DNA from: Bacillota bacterium
GTDB taxonomy: Bacteria; Vulcanimicrobiota; JAJTBE01
Length of the DNA: 64,000 bases
Direction of reading: 5' to 3'
Assembly: GCA_021287065.1 (NCBI GenBank)
Contig: JAJTBE010000147.1
Coordinates: forward strand, 1-64,000
Below, piece after piece: positions 35,640 to 44,409 of this stretch (positions are counted from its first letter, which is position 1; every line of letters starts with the position of its first letter). Position numbers and translations under genes: made by a program. A model generated the notes under the pieces. The model saw only the letters and a program-made list of their open reading frames with translations, searched no databases and had not been told where the DNA came from.

Positions 35640-35852
35640 TCAGAATTTGATCTGAGTTTCTATTTTAAACAAATTCAGCTTGGGCATACTCATCGGAGGA
35701 TGAGGTTTAGGCTTGAGCTGTTCTTTTTTTATCCTAATTGTTTCAGGCTCAATTATCTGTTTCAATCCCGGAGCCTGTCCAAGATGATAAACCCCGAATG
35801 AGAAGTTACCGGTCCATTGAAAGCCGTTTCTGGCAAATTCCAACCACTTCAC
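35640..35852 (-). CDS. Small hypothetical protein
   Basis: A possible 70-residue protein starting with GTG (KWLEFARNGFQWTGNFSFG), with AGGGGAG just upstream. Codon choice resembles the neighbours and the residue mix is protein-like: an aromatic first half, then a Pro/Lys-rich stretch EQLKPKPHPPMSMPK. I know no homologue. It fills the gap between the Cache protein and the glycosyltransferase on the opposite strand. It could be a remnant of a larger gene. Confidence 0.4.
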   Translation of the reverse strand: MKWLEFARNGFQWTGNFSFGVYHLGQAPGLKQIIEPETIRIKKEQLKPKPHPPMSMPKLNLFKIETQIKF

Positions 35853-35957
35853 ACTCCCCTATACAATTTTATGTTAAAAAGAATATAATACCAACAGGGA
35901 TTTGTCAATATTAGATCTAAATGGGATGAAAATTTAACAATTTCAAAGGCAGCAAAA

Positions 35958-37076
35958 ATGAAAAAACTACTCTTTATAATAAACGCTATGGGTGGAGGCG
36001 GTGCAGAGCGGGCAGCCTCCCAACTCCTCGGAAGCAAGGTTTTTCGGGAAAAGCTGGAAATTCACCTGCTTTTACTCGAAAACAAAGTCAAATACGAAAT
36101 TCCTGACTATATTAACATCCATTACGCATCAGACCTCAATGAGAAAGCAGGCAGACTCTTGAAAGCCGCTGCTCTTCCCCGGATGACAGGTACGGTTACA
36201 GCCCTGAAAAAAAACCTGAAACCCGATGTAAGCGTCAGCTTTTTAACACGGGCAAACATTATCAATGTTATGACAGCATCACCCGGAGACAGGACAATCA
36301 TCAGCGAGCGGAATGATCCTTTTAATACCTATGGGAAAAAATCCCTTATAAAACCGATCCATAAAGGACTTCTCTCCTTCTGCTACCCGAAAGCTACAAA
36401 AATAATCGCAGTTTCGGAAGGTGTTGCAAAAGGATTGACTGATTTTGCAGGCATAAAAAGTAAAAAAATCGTGGTTGTTAACAATCCTTATGATACGGAT
36501 GCAATCAGTGCACTGGCAGGGGAAGAGATTGAGGAACAGTATAAAAACTTCTTTTCAGAAGGCAAAATTCTTATAAATGTGGGCAGACTTACCCGCCAGA
36601 AAGGGCAGGATATTGTTATACATGCCCTGACGAAACTACCTTCCGATGTAAAACTGGCAATAATAGGCGAAGGAGAACTGGAATCCGATTTAAATAACCT
36701 CTGCGAAAAAAACAGTTTAAAAAATCGTGTATTATTTATGGGTTGGCAGAAAAATCCGTTCAAATACATCAGCAAATCTTCAGCCTTTGTTTTACCCTCA
36801 AGATGGGAAGGTTTTCCAAACGCCCTCGTTGAGGCAATGGCCTGCGGGGTTCCTGTCATTGCCGCAGACTGTCCCAGCGGACCTATGGAAATTTTCGAAG
36901 GTGATAAAAACGGAATCCTTGCGGAATCGGAAAATCCTGATGATTTAGCGAAAAAAATCGTTTATCTGCTTGAAGATCCCCAGAGAATTGAAAGATACGG
37001 TAAAGCAGCGCTTTTAAGATCTACTGATTTTCAGGTTGAGAAGATAGCACGGAAATTTCTGAAGGAGATACTTTAA
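35958..37076 (+). CDS. Glycosyltransferase family 4
   Basis: A 372-residue GT-B enzyme transferring a sugar from a nucleotide donor. The N-terminal NAMGGGGAERAASQL loop, the linker motif NVGRLTRQKGQDIVI, and the donor-site ESE-type stretch RWEGFPNALVEAMACGVPVI (E-x7-E) are clear. Acceptor and sugar are unknown; surface polysaccharide is likely. The 3' end overlaps the convergent ATP-grasp gene by 56 bp. Confidence 0.92.
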   Translation: MKKLLFIINAMGGGGAERAASQLLGSKVFREKLEIHLLLLENKVKYEIPDYINIHYASDLNEKAGRLLKAAALPRMTGTVTALKKNLKPDVSVSFLTRANIINVMTASPGDRTIISERNDPFNTYGKKSLIKPIHKGLLSFCYPKATKIIAVSEGVAKGLTDFAGIKSKKIVVVNNPYDTDAISALAGEEIEEQYKNFFSEGKILINVGRLTRQKGQDIVIHALTKLPSDVKLAIIGEGELESDLNNLCEKNSLKNRVLFMGWQKNPFKYISKSSAFVLPSRWEGFPNALVEAMACGVPVIAADCPSGPMEIFEGDKNGILAESENPDDLAKKIVYLLEDPQRIERYGKAALLRSTDFQVEKIARKFLKEIL

Positions 37077-38019
37077 AAGCTTTTTTCATAGTATCCCAAA
37101 CTGACAATGGCGGTGGGTTAAGAGCATATTCTATCGCAACATCCGCCATTTTTTCCAGTATCCAGTTATAATAGTGGGGAGTAACCACTTCAGGCCTTGC
37201 ATCGGGAACCTGATTACAAAAATCTATAGCATAAGGAATACCGTCTTTAATAGCAAATTCGACGGAATTCATGTCATAATCCAGAGTTCTGCAAATATCA
37301 AGGGATTGTTCTGCGATCAGATCCCCAAGTTCACCGGACAGGTGATGGTGATCAACTATATAAGCAGGCTGCTCGGGGTGAAATTTGTGAAAGGGATTAT
37401 ATCTGATGGGCAAAACATGCTTTTTTCCAAACACAAGGACCCTTACATAATGATCAAATTTGATATATTCCTGAAGAACCATTACTTTGGGACCGCTCAA
37501 ATCATAAGCGTCCATCAGCTCATCCATATCTGCCACAATATAGACATCCTGCCAGCCGCCGCCTTCGGCGGGTTTTAAAACCAATGGAAATCCGCCTGCC
37601 ATAGCCACTACCCTGCCCCATATTATTGGATAAGCGACATTGTCGATTTCCCGGTTTCCAATGCATGGAGGCAGGTGAGAAGGCGGAATCAGAACTGTTT
37701 TAGGGATTTTGACTCCAATCTTTTCAGCAACTCCATAACCAAAATATTTTTCAAGAAAAAACCTGAATGGATTGTTGATAACATAAGTGCCTGAAAGGAA
37801 TGCATTCTTTGTGTATTCGCGGAAAAAAGGCACGCAATGAGAAATCCGATCGATAATAAGATCATAAGGACATGGTGAACCTGCAGGAACGGCACCGACT
37901 CTTATAGCCTCGGCGACAACTCCTTTATCAAGATTGTTTATTACTTTTATCAAATCGTATGGAAAGGGGCCTTCAGGTCCGAAAAGAAGACCGACTTTCT
38001 TTTTAGCAGATTCAGACAT
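37021..38019 (-). CDS. ATP-grasp family ligase
   Basis: A 332-residue protein. An N-terminal Rossmann-like region (about 1-100) precedes an ATP-grasp domain (about 105-300) with FPLVLKPAEGGGWQDVYIV as the ATP-binding loop, VMVLQEYIKFDHYVRV, and the magnesium-site segment MNSVEFAIKDGIPYAIDFCNQVPD. Enzymes of this fold join an acid to an amine or thiol. The substrate is unknown. Its ATG overlaps the end of the LpxB-related gene by eight bases, so they are translationally coupled. The last 18 codons overlap the glycosyltransferase gene. Confidence 0.88.
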   Translation of the reverse strand: MSESAKKKVGLLFGPEGPFPYDLIKVINNLDKGVVAEAIRVGAVPAGSPCPYDLIIDRISHCVPFFREYTKNAFLSGTYVINNPFRFFLEKYFGYGVAEKIGVKIPKTVLIPPSHLPPCIGNREIDNVAYPIIWGRVVAMAGGFPLVLKPAEGGGWQDVYIVADMDELMDAYDLSGPKVMVLQEYIKFDHYVRVLVFGKKHVLPIRYNPFHKFHPEQPAYIVDHHHLSGELGDLIAEQSLDICRTLDYDMNSVEFAIKDGIPYAIDFCNQVPDARPEVVTPHYYNWILEKMADVAIEYALNPPPLSVWDTMKKAFKVSPSEISVLSSQPENQ

Positions 38020-39202
38020 TTATACTTTTTGCCATTTCATAAATTGCTTCAGCCATTCTCCCGGCTCCGCCCGGAGGTCCGAGCCGCTCAATGCCTATTT
38101 GAGCCATTTTATTATATTTTTCATGATTGTTGAGTATATCCAGCGCCTCAATGGCTACATCCTGAGCATCCCGTCTTGTGATTGCAAGGGAATCTCCGAG
38201 AAGTCCCTTCTGACGGAGCCTGTACCAACCGAGCTTTTCACTTCCGGCAGAATCAAAGGAAACCACAGGTTTTCCAAGCCCCACAGCTTGTTCGTTTCCT
38301 GTTCCCGCCTGCCCGATTACTATTTTTGCCATATCTATGGTATTCCCGAATCGTCCCCTTAAAAGCTGTATTTCAATATCTTTTTTATTCAGCTTTGCCA
38401 CAACCCCATCGCTTCTTCCGGTTCTGTTAAGTTCAAACCCGGCTCTTCCCGCACATTTTTCCAGTTCGTCAAGTTCTATGGCATCCGCAAGGGGCGCAAT
38501 AAATGCAGGTTTTTTCTCAAGGCTTTTGTCAATAAAAACTGCAGCATCAAGGAGAATAGGAAAATCGGCATAGGCAAAATCCCTGCTGCCTGGTAAAAGA
38601 GTGATAACCATAACATCTTCGGGAATTCCAAATCTTTCATCGGTAATCCCAAGGTTATCCATCATAGCATTTCCCACCCATTTTGCACTTATTCCCGCTT
38701 TTCTCAGGCTTTCTGCAGTTATTTCATCTCGGGGAAATACCATTCTGCAATATTTTCTGAAAACTTTCCGTTCTGCGGCGGAATATGGATAAAAGTAATC
38801 GGATTTTGCAGTTCCGATAAAAAGCAGGGGTTTTCCCGTAAAAACACCGCCGATTATCACCGGAAAGGTATCGCCAACAGCTACTACCATTGAGATATTC
38901 TTTTTCAGTTTTCTCAAAGCACCTATCTGCTCGAACATCAACCTTCCAAGTCCTGATGAAAAGTCTTTCCAGAGATTCTTTATCCACCCGCCCGGTATCA
39001 ATCCGCCGCTGGGCATATTTTTAACCGGCGCAACAATGCTGACATTGCCGTTTTTATAAGCTTTGCCTTCTCCCACAAGTGGAAATGCAATAATATCATC
39101 ATTTGAGATATTTTTTCTCAATTCCTGAATTACACTGGTAGCAATGGTGTCTTCACCGTATCCGTTGCTGATAAAGAGTATCTTATTGCCTGGTTTCATC
39201 AT
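38012..39202 (-). CDS. Lipid-A-disaccharide synthase-related protein (TIGR03492-like)
   Basis: A 396-residue GT-B-fold protein related to LpxB. It begins ILFISNGYGEDTIATSVI, has VVAVGDTFPVIIGG and LLFIGTAKSDYFYPYS, then VITLLPGSRDFAYADFPILL and the donor-site region GQAGTGNEQAVGLGKPVVSF. Proteins of this subgroup occur in bacteria both with and without lipid A, and their reaction is not established. The ribosome site is AAGGA; ATG 39202 or 39199 are both possible. It is in an operon with the ATP-grasp gene downstream and the phosphoesterase upstream (13 bp). Confidence 0.88.
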   Translation of the reverse strand: MMKPGNKILFISNGYGEDTIATSVIQELRKNISNDDIIAFPLVGEGKAYKNGNVSIVAPVKNMPSGGLIPGGWIKNLWKDFSSGLGRLMFEQIGALRKLKKNISMVVAVGDTFPVIIGGVFTGKPLLFIGTAKSDYFYPYSAAERKVFRKYCRMVFPRDEITAESLRKAGISAKWVGNAMMDNLGITDERFGIPEDVMVITLLPGSRDFAYADFPILLDAAVFIDKSLEKKPAFIAPLADAIELDELEKCAGRAGFELNRTGRSDGVVAKLNKKDIEIQLLRGRFGNTIDMAKIVIGQAGTGNEQAVGLGKPVVSFDSAGSEKLGWYRLRQKGLLGDSLAITRRDAQDVAIEALDILNNHEKYNKMAQIGIERLGPPGGAGRMAEAIYEMAKSINV

Positions 39203-39215
39203 TTGTCCTTATATG

Positions 39216-39968
39216 TCAATTTTTTGCATACCGGTTTTTAATCAGCTCATACTCAAGCTGCTGAACTGAAGGTTTTATACCTGACTGCGCCCTGATTTTA
39301 ATTTTTCCGAGATAATTTCCATGACAACCTGCCTGAAAAATATAGGTGCCATTGATAAACAACGGGGTTTCCAGAAGTGTATGAGTATGTCCCCCTATGA
39401 TAAGATCAATACCATCCACTTCCCCGGCAATCCGGCTGTCGTCTTTTATGCCTAAATGTGAAAGAAGAATCAGTATATCAACTTCCCTGCCAAGTTCTTC
39501 AGCCATTTTTTTTGAAACTTCCAGCGGATCAAGAAACCTGAACTTAAAAAAAGGAAGCCAGGCAGAATCGTCATTATATTGAACCGGAGTCAGACCAAAA
39601 ATACCAACTTTTAAGCCTGATAAATTTTTCACAATGTAGGGTTTGAAAAAGCCTTCGGTTTTTCCTTTCAAATCGATGAGATTAGCAGTTAAAACCGGAA
39701 AATTTGCCTGTTGCGCCCTGATTTTCAGGACCCATCTGATGTAGTTAAGCTCCCTGTTTCCCATAGTCAGGGCATCATAACCAACCTTATTCATCTGAAT
39801 AAGGGTCTCCTCAGAAAGACGAAACACAGTGCTTGAACCGGCAATAGCATCGCCTGCATCAAGCAGAAGAGTATTACTGTCTTTCCGGATATTTTCAAGC
39901 TCCCTGAATATTTCGCATCTGGCATGTATATCGTTGGTATGGTAAATTGTTAAATCAGAAACTTTCAT
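39216..39968 (-). CDS. Metallophosphoesterase (UshA/5'-nucleotidase-like)
   Basis: A 250-residue calcineurin-type phosphoesterase, metal dependent. It has IYHTNDIHAR (D-x-H), LLDAGDAIAGS (GD), TMGNREL (GNxE in place of GNHE), ILLSHLGI and GGHTHTLL. It covers only the catalytic domain, without the C-terminal nucleotide-binding domain of periplasmic 5'-nucleotidases and without a signal peptide. Start ATG 39968, which overlaps the PocR-sensor gene by 14 bp. The frame extends to 40052 but without homology. Confidence 0.88.
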   Translation of the reverse strand: MKVSDLTIYHTNDIHARCEIFRELENIRKDSNTLLLDAGDAIAGSSTVFRLSEETLIQMNKVGYDALTMGNRELNYIRWVLKIRAQQANFPVLTANLIDLKGKTEGFFKPYIVKNLSGLKVGIFGLTPVQYNDDSAWLPFFKFRFLDPLEVSKKMAEELGREVDILILLSHLGIKDDSRIAGEVDGIDLIIGGHTHTLLETPLFINGTYIFQAGCHGNYLGKIKIRAQSGIKPSVQQLEYELIKNRYAKN

Positions 39969-42750
39969 AAATACAGTTGTCGATTTCGAGCCTGTAAAGG
40001 GCGTAGGAAATATCTTCAGCAAGTTCGCTGAAAAGCTCCCGTTCTTCATCATCTTTTGCCGATTCTTCAGGAATTCCTGCAGATATCAGTCCATAATAAC
40101 GGCCTTCAAATTCAAGCTTTGTTGTAAATACAAACTGCCTGGTACAACTATCATTAAGATAACAGCCCAGACAATAAACCTGCCTGTCAAGAATTACTTC
40201 GATTTTATTACTCTCAATAGCTTTAAGTGCACAATTAGGTATGTTTTCACTTTCAACAAGAGCCTTGAATCTTTCGAATCTGCTGCCAATACCCGCTTCT
40301 GCGGATTTCAGGATTCTTCTGTTTTCATCAAGAAGAAGAATCCATGCATTTACATATCCTCTTGTTTCGATAAGAATCTGACAGGACTCCTGAATCAGCT
40401 TTCCGGGGTCTGATTCCCTTGCAAGAAGCTGATTTACATTTCTGATGGCAAGCAGAGCTTTATTGAGTCTTGAAAGCCTTCTTTCAGCTTTTTTCCGTTC
40501 GGAATTCAACATAACCTGTGCAACCAGATCTGCAACTTCACCTGCGAAAGTAATTTCATCAGGCTGCCATATTCGCTTCTCTCCTATGTGCTCGTGACAT
40601 ACAACCCCAACGAGCTTCCCCCCCACCCTTATTGATGCATCCATCATTGATGTAACGCTGTGGGGCATAAGGTATTCACTGATAAATTCGCTTGTGCGGG
40701 GATCTGAAAGAGTATCTGAAGTTTCAAGAACTCTACCCTTATACAGAGCTTCGAAATATCTGGGATAATCTTTTGATTCAAGAATAACATCCGATATATG
40801 AATATCAGTGCGTTTTTCGTAAATATCAACAGCTGTGAGTTTACCGCCATCATTAGAGAGAAGCCAGATACCGACTCTTTCAACATCAAGGGATTTGCTT
40901 ATTATCTCCGTGAGCATACAGGAAACTTTTTCAACATTTCCCTCAACAAAATCCTTATTGTATGTAAGCCTGAGAATAGCTTCCTGAAAGGATCTGGCTC
41001 TATCCATCCGTTCCCGTTTTTCCTCAATAGCGTTTACTTCTGCGGTTGCATCATGCATAAACGAGAACAGAAGCAATATTTCGCCATCCTCATCCCTGAT
41101 AGTGTCGGTTCTCTGCCATAATGGGAATTTTCTGCTTCTATAGTCCTGAATATTTACAATTCCTTCCCATGAATCCCCGGTCATTGATGGCGGTTTTTCT
41201 TTTGCTCTGATAATCTCATAAGATTCAACGGTAAAAATATCCTGAAGATATGAGGAGCCAGATTCCATGGACTGAATATCAAACAGATTCAGGAATGCAG
41301 GATTGGCATGAATTATCTTATCATCGGGATCGATAATTATGATAGCTTCTTTCGAAGTTTCCACGATAGTTTTAAAAAGCGTTACTGCTTCTTCATATTT
41401 TTTTCTCTCCGCAATAAACCTTGCCTGCTGCAGATTCTGATATGCCATCTGGGACATCTGGTTTGCCATAAGGTAAAGAGCTTCGCAGACTTTTCCGAAT
41501 TGCTCTGTGGACATAACTGTAACTTCTTGTAAAGCTTTACCGAACTCTCCCCGGTCAGCACCGATTTCATCTGCATATTTCAGCATTTGTTCTTCATTCT
41601 GGGCATCATTTCTCACCTGACCGATCAACCAGTTGGCTATATGGTTATCGCCGGCGGAAATACTCGCTCCACCATCCCAAAGCCCACCGCTCAGACAAGG
41701 CTGCATTATGGGACCTCCGGGGTTCAGCCTGCCCAAAGCTGCATCTGAATTCATGCAATTGCAGAGGCCTTTTTCAGTTTTTCGGATAATATCTTTGCAA
41801 AGCCGGCAGAAATTGCTCGGAAGGGTTAAAGGCCTTCCGTCGGGATAGGTAATAATAGATGCAACTCCAGTTGCATCTGCAAACGCATCCTGAATCTTCT
41901 GGATTTCATTGATATTAAAAAGATCAAGAAAAGAAACCGCAGATTTATCACTTACAGGTTTGGTAAGTGAATTGAGCTTCATATGTATTAATTCTTCATT
42001 TTTCTTACGGTCTGAAATGTCACGAACCGCGCCGGATATTTTCAGGGGGTTTCCCTGATTATCCCTTATTGTCTGCACATTAACCGAGCAAGGTATTCTA
42101 TCACCGCCGCCATCAATAATATTAATTTCGAAATCGGTGATTTTATCTTTTTTAAGAACTTCCGGGATGAAGTTTTTATTGAAAGGAGCTGTTAGCATAT
42201 CAGGAAGAAACTGTCCCAATACAGACTGTCTTTCAATTCTGAATAAATCCTTTACGGAAGGGCTGACTTCAATGATCTTTCCATCCAGTGAAATTTCAAA
42301 ATAAACATCTTTAATATTCTCAAATATCTGCCGGTATTTTTCTTCACTTTCTTTTTTTGCGGATTTCGCTTTTCTGGCATCAATAGCCCTGATTACGGAA
42401 TTAACAAGTTTTTCCCTGTGAACAAAGCCTGCCAGCTCTTTTACAAAATAGTCGGAAGCTCCGTGAATAAAAGCTTCTCTGGCAACATCTTCATTACCCT
42501 GCCCGGTATAAAAAATAACGGGAGTCTCAGGAGACTCCGCTTTTACCGCTTTGAGAACTTCCAGCCCATTCAGTGAGGGCATTTCGAAATCAGTGATGAC
42601 TGCTTCGAAGGAATCACTCTGCAGGGCTTTAACCACATCTTTACTTATGTTCAGAGGCGTAATATTAAACCATCGCTTGTATCTAAGCTGAAAGAAATCA
42701 AGAAAATCCCCATCATCATCTATATGCAGTATTGAAGGTTTATATTCCAA
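39955..42750 (-). CDS. Receiver / PAS / PocR / PAS / GAF / GAF sensor protein without output domain
   Basis: A 931-residue cytoplasmic sensor. A receiver (about 1-120; phospho-Asp in AVITDFEMPS) is followed by PAS (about 135-255) and a PocR domain (about 280-440). The PocR domain has CRLCKDII and CNCMNSD Cys clusters plus LIGQVRNDA. Another PAS (about 465-580) and two GAF-like domains (about 605-760 and 785-925) follow. No kinase, cyclase or DNA-binding domain is present. The start is TTG with GGAG ten bases upstream. It overlaps the phosphoesterase gene downstream. It may relay to a partner kinase (inference). Confidence 0.88.
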   Translation of the reverse strand: MEYKPSILHIDDDGDFLDFFQLRYKRWFNITPLNISKDVVKALQSDSFEAVITDFEMPSLNGLEVLKAVKAESPETPVIFYTGQGNEDVAREAFIHGASDYFVKELAGFVHREKLVNSVIRAIDARKAKSAKKESEEKYRQIFENIKDVYFEISLDGKIIEVSPSVKDLFRIERQSVLGQFLPDMLTAPFNKNFIPEVLKKDKITDFEINIIDGGGDRIPCSVNVQTIRDNQGNPLKISGAVRDISDRKKNEELIHMKLNSLTKPVSDKSAVSFLDLFNINEIQKIQDAFADATGVASIITYPDGRPLTLPSNFCRLCKDIIRKTEKGLCNCMNSDAALGRLNPGGPIMQPCLSGGLWDGGASISAGDNHIANWLIGQVRNDAQNEEQMLKYADEIGADRGEFGKALQEVTVMSTEQFGKVCEALYLMANQMSQMAYQNLQQARFIAERKKYEEAVTLFKTIVETSKEAIIIIDPDDKIIHANPAFLNLFDIQSMESGSSYLQDIFTVESYEIIRAKEKPPSMTGDSWEGIVNIQDYRSRKFPLWQRTDTIRDEDGEILLLFSFMHDATAEVNAIEEKRERMDRARSFQEAILRLTYNKDFVEGNVEKVSCMLTEIISKSLDVERVGIWLLSNDGGKLTAVDIYEKRTDIHISDVILESKDYPRYFEALYKGRVLETSDTLSDPRTSEFISEYLMPHSVTSMMDASIRVGGKLVGVVCHEHIGEKRIWQPDEITFAGEVADLVAQVMLNSERKKAERRLSRLNKALLAIRNVNQLLARESDPGKLIQESCQILIETRGYVNAWILLLDENRRILKSAEAGIGSRFERFKALVESENIPNCALKAIESNKIEVILDRQVYCLGCYLNDSCTRQFVFTTKLEFEGRYYGLISAGIPEESAKDDEERELFSELAEDISYALYRLEIDNCIYESF

Positions 42751-42953
42751 GATTATTAATCTCCACCTTACTTTTCACATTAATTATGTAATTTGTCCCC
42801 CAACTCTCTACACCGGATTAATGTCTATATTTTTTTCAAGCCAAAAATTAATAACTAATATATTTCACTGACAACAGTTTTCCAATATAGTAATTAAATA
42901 GACACTGCAAAAATTCCTCTGTAAACCACCCCGCATCAAACCAATTATCTTCG

Positions 42954-43499
42954 TCAGTTACTTTTTTTCTTATTATGATTCGGTTTCTTTACATTTTTTC
43001 CCAATTCATCCAGTTTTTTGTCAATTTCATCCTCACTGTTCTTTTTATCTTTAAGCTCTTCTTTATTTTTTCCATCTGATTTTTCCGCTTCATAACCAAA
43101 AGGTCTGTCCTGAAGTTTTGCTTCAAAATACCCCATTCCCTTGCTTTGTCTGTAAAATGCAACTTTCAGCCATTTTTCATTTTCAAGCACAATAGTGCTT
43201 TTATAAACAGCTCCTGTTTCTTCTTCCTTTATGCTTATGTTGTTATTTCCCTTTGGAAGGCTTTTTATAAGTGAAAAGGGCGTTCCGCTTTCCACTTTCT
43301 GTTTTTCGCCCAGCACTTTGCCGTTAAATTCAACAGTAACGGTAATGGCGGATTTATCTTTTTCGGAAGCCTGATTTTCTATGGCAAGGTGAATTTTTTC
43401 TTCTCTGGCTGCAGACGAACCAGCACATGATGCAACACAAATCAGCACAACAAATGAAATTAAAACTGTAAGATATTTAAACAAACCGGATTTTTTCAC
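42954..43499 (-). CDS. Lipoprotein, unknown
   Basis: A 181-residue predicted lipoprotein. After MKKSG the hydrophobic YLTVLISFVVLICVASC ends in a lipobox (V-A-S-C). The body is a small beta domain (HLAIENQASEKDKSAITVTVE), and the last 45 residues are highly charged and Lys-rich (KSDGKNKEELKDKKNSEDEI). The GTG at 43499 is the probable start; an ATG at 43529 would add ten residues before a typical signal peptide. It is a single gene, divergent from the small protein gene at 43660. Confidence 0.75.
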   Translation of the reverse strand: MKKSGLFKYLTVLISFVVLICVASCAGSSAAREEKIHLAIENQASEKDKSAITVTVEFNGKVLGEKQKVESGTPFSLIKSLPKGNNNISIKEEETGAVYKSTIVLENEKWLKVAFYRQSKGMGYFEAKLQDRPFGYEAEKSDGKNKEELKDKKNSEDEIDKKLDELGKNVKKPNHNKKKSN

Positions 43500-43552
43500 A
43501 AAATGCCCGCCTTTAAATGAGATTATCAATTATATCACTTTATCGGATCCGT

Positions 43553-43581
43553 TTGTCAACAAGTTATTTACAACCTATCTT
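43553..43581 (+). promoter_or_regulatory. Possible sigma70-type promoter
   Basis: TTGTCA and TATCTT separated by 17 bp, about 80 bp before the small protein gene at 43660. It is plausible but not strong. Confidence 0.35.
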
Positions 43582-43659
43582 ACACTATTGTGAAGGAGAG
43601 TTTAAACAACAATCGAATTTGTCTTCATACAATCAGAAATCATAATCAGGAGGATGACT

Positions 43660-43959
43660 ATGTCAATTAAGGAAAAAGAAGATGCCATGATGCAGGCAGG
43701 AGATAAACTTGGCCTTTTAATGAGCAAAACATCACCGGAACAGAAAGAAATCCTGAAAAAGATAAAAGATGATGTTGAAAAATATGCTTCAGAACGGGAA
43801 AAAGAAGGAAAATATATTGACAGGTCTTCGATGTATGCTGTAGCCATCATCCTTGACGACAATCTCAAGGCAGAAGAGGAACTGATCACAGCGGCAAAAG
43901 AATTTATCGATGCAGATTATGAATACATTAAATGCCTTAAAAACGCAACTGAAGCTTGA
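43660..43959 (+). CDS. Small helical hypothetical protein
   Basis: A 99-residue acidic, all-helical soluble protein (MSIKEKEDAMMQAGDKLGLL; EQKEILKKIKDDVEKYAS; LKAEEELITAAKEFIDADYE). I do not recognise it. CAGGAGG lies six bases before ATG 43660, so that start is used rather than ATG 43654, which touches the ribosome site. A good terminator follows. It stands alone. Confidence 0.75.
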   Translation: MSIKEKEDAMMQAGDKLGLLMSKTSPEQKEILKKIKDDVEKYASEREKEGKYIDRSSMYAVAIILDDNLKAEEELITAAKEFIDADYEYIKCLKNATEA

Positions 43960-43984
43960 TAACTGAAGCCTGAAATTGCAGGAA

Positions 43985-44020
43985 AAAATCCGCCCGCCTG
44001 TCATAGGGAGCGGATTTTTT
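43985..44020 (+). terminator. Rho-independent terminator
   Basis: Stem AAATCCGC/GCGGATTT followed by a T-rich run, 26 bp after the stop of the small protein gene. Confidence 0.85.
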
Positions 44021-44120
44021 TATTTTTCAAAATATTCTCACACATATAGCAGCCAATTTGGTGAGAGTTTCAGGAGAACCTTCATTTGCCGGAAACTCTC
44101 ACAGTATTATCCCATAACCG

Positions 44121-44399
44121 CAATGCCCATGAATTAAGGCATGGATTTATCTAATCGCTCACGAGAGTTGTGTCGATCTGCCCAGCTCCCGGAGAAAACT
44201 TTTTGAAAAAGTTTCCTCCGGACCTCCATCCCAAAACTTTTGAATTGGGGGACCGACCAGAGACCGTAGGGATTTGGATACCCTCAGAGGGAACCACGCT
44301 TTTTTGGAAAAGCGGGTTTCCCTCCGAACCTCCCTCCTTGAAAAACAAGAGTATTGGGCTGAGGGATTTGAGTGGATTTTTACTAATTCAGTGGCATTG
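44121..44399 (+). mobile_element. MITE-like element, complete, with degenerate 10-bp target duplication
   Basis: 279 bp. The left end CAATGCCCATGAATTAAG and right end CTAATTCAGTGGCATTG are inverted repeats. The flanks are CCCATAACCG (44111-44120) and CCTGTAACCG (44400-44409), identical at 8 of 10 positions in register. It sits 10 bp beyond the stop codon of the giant hybrid kinase. Confidence 0.88.
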
Positions 44400-44409
44400 C
44401 CTGTAACCG

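Noticed and set aside
38012-39202. True lpxB as proof of lipid A synthesis
   Set aside because: The sequence fits the LpxB-related subgroup rather than LpxB itself, and no other lpx genes are present in the window.
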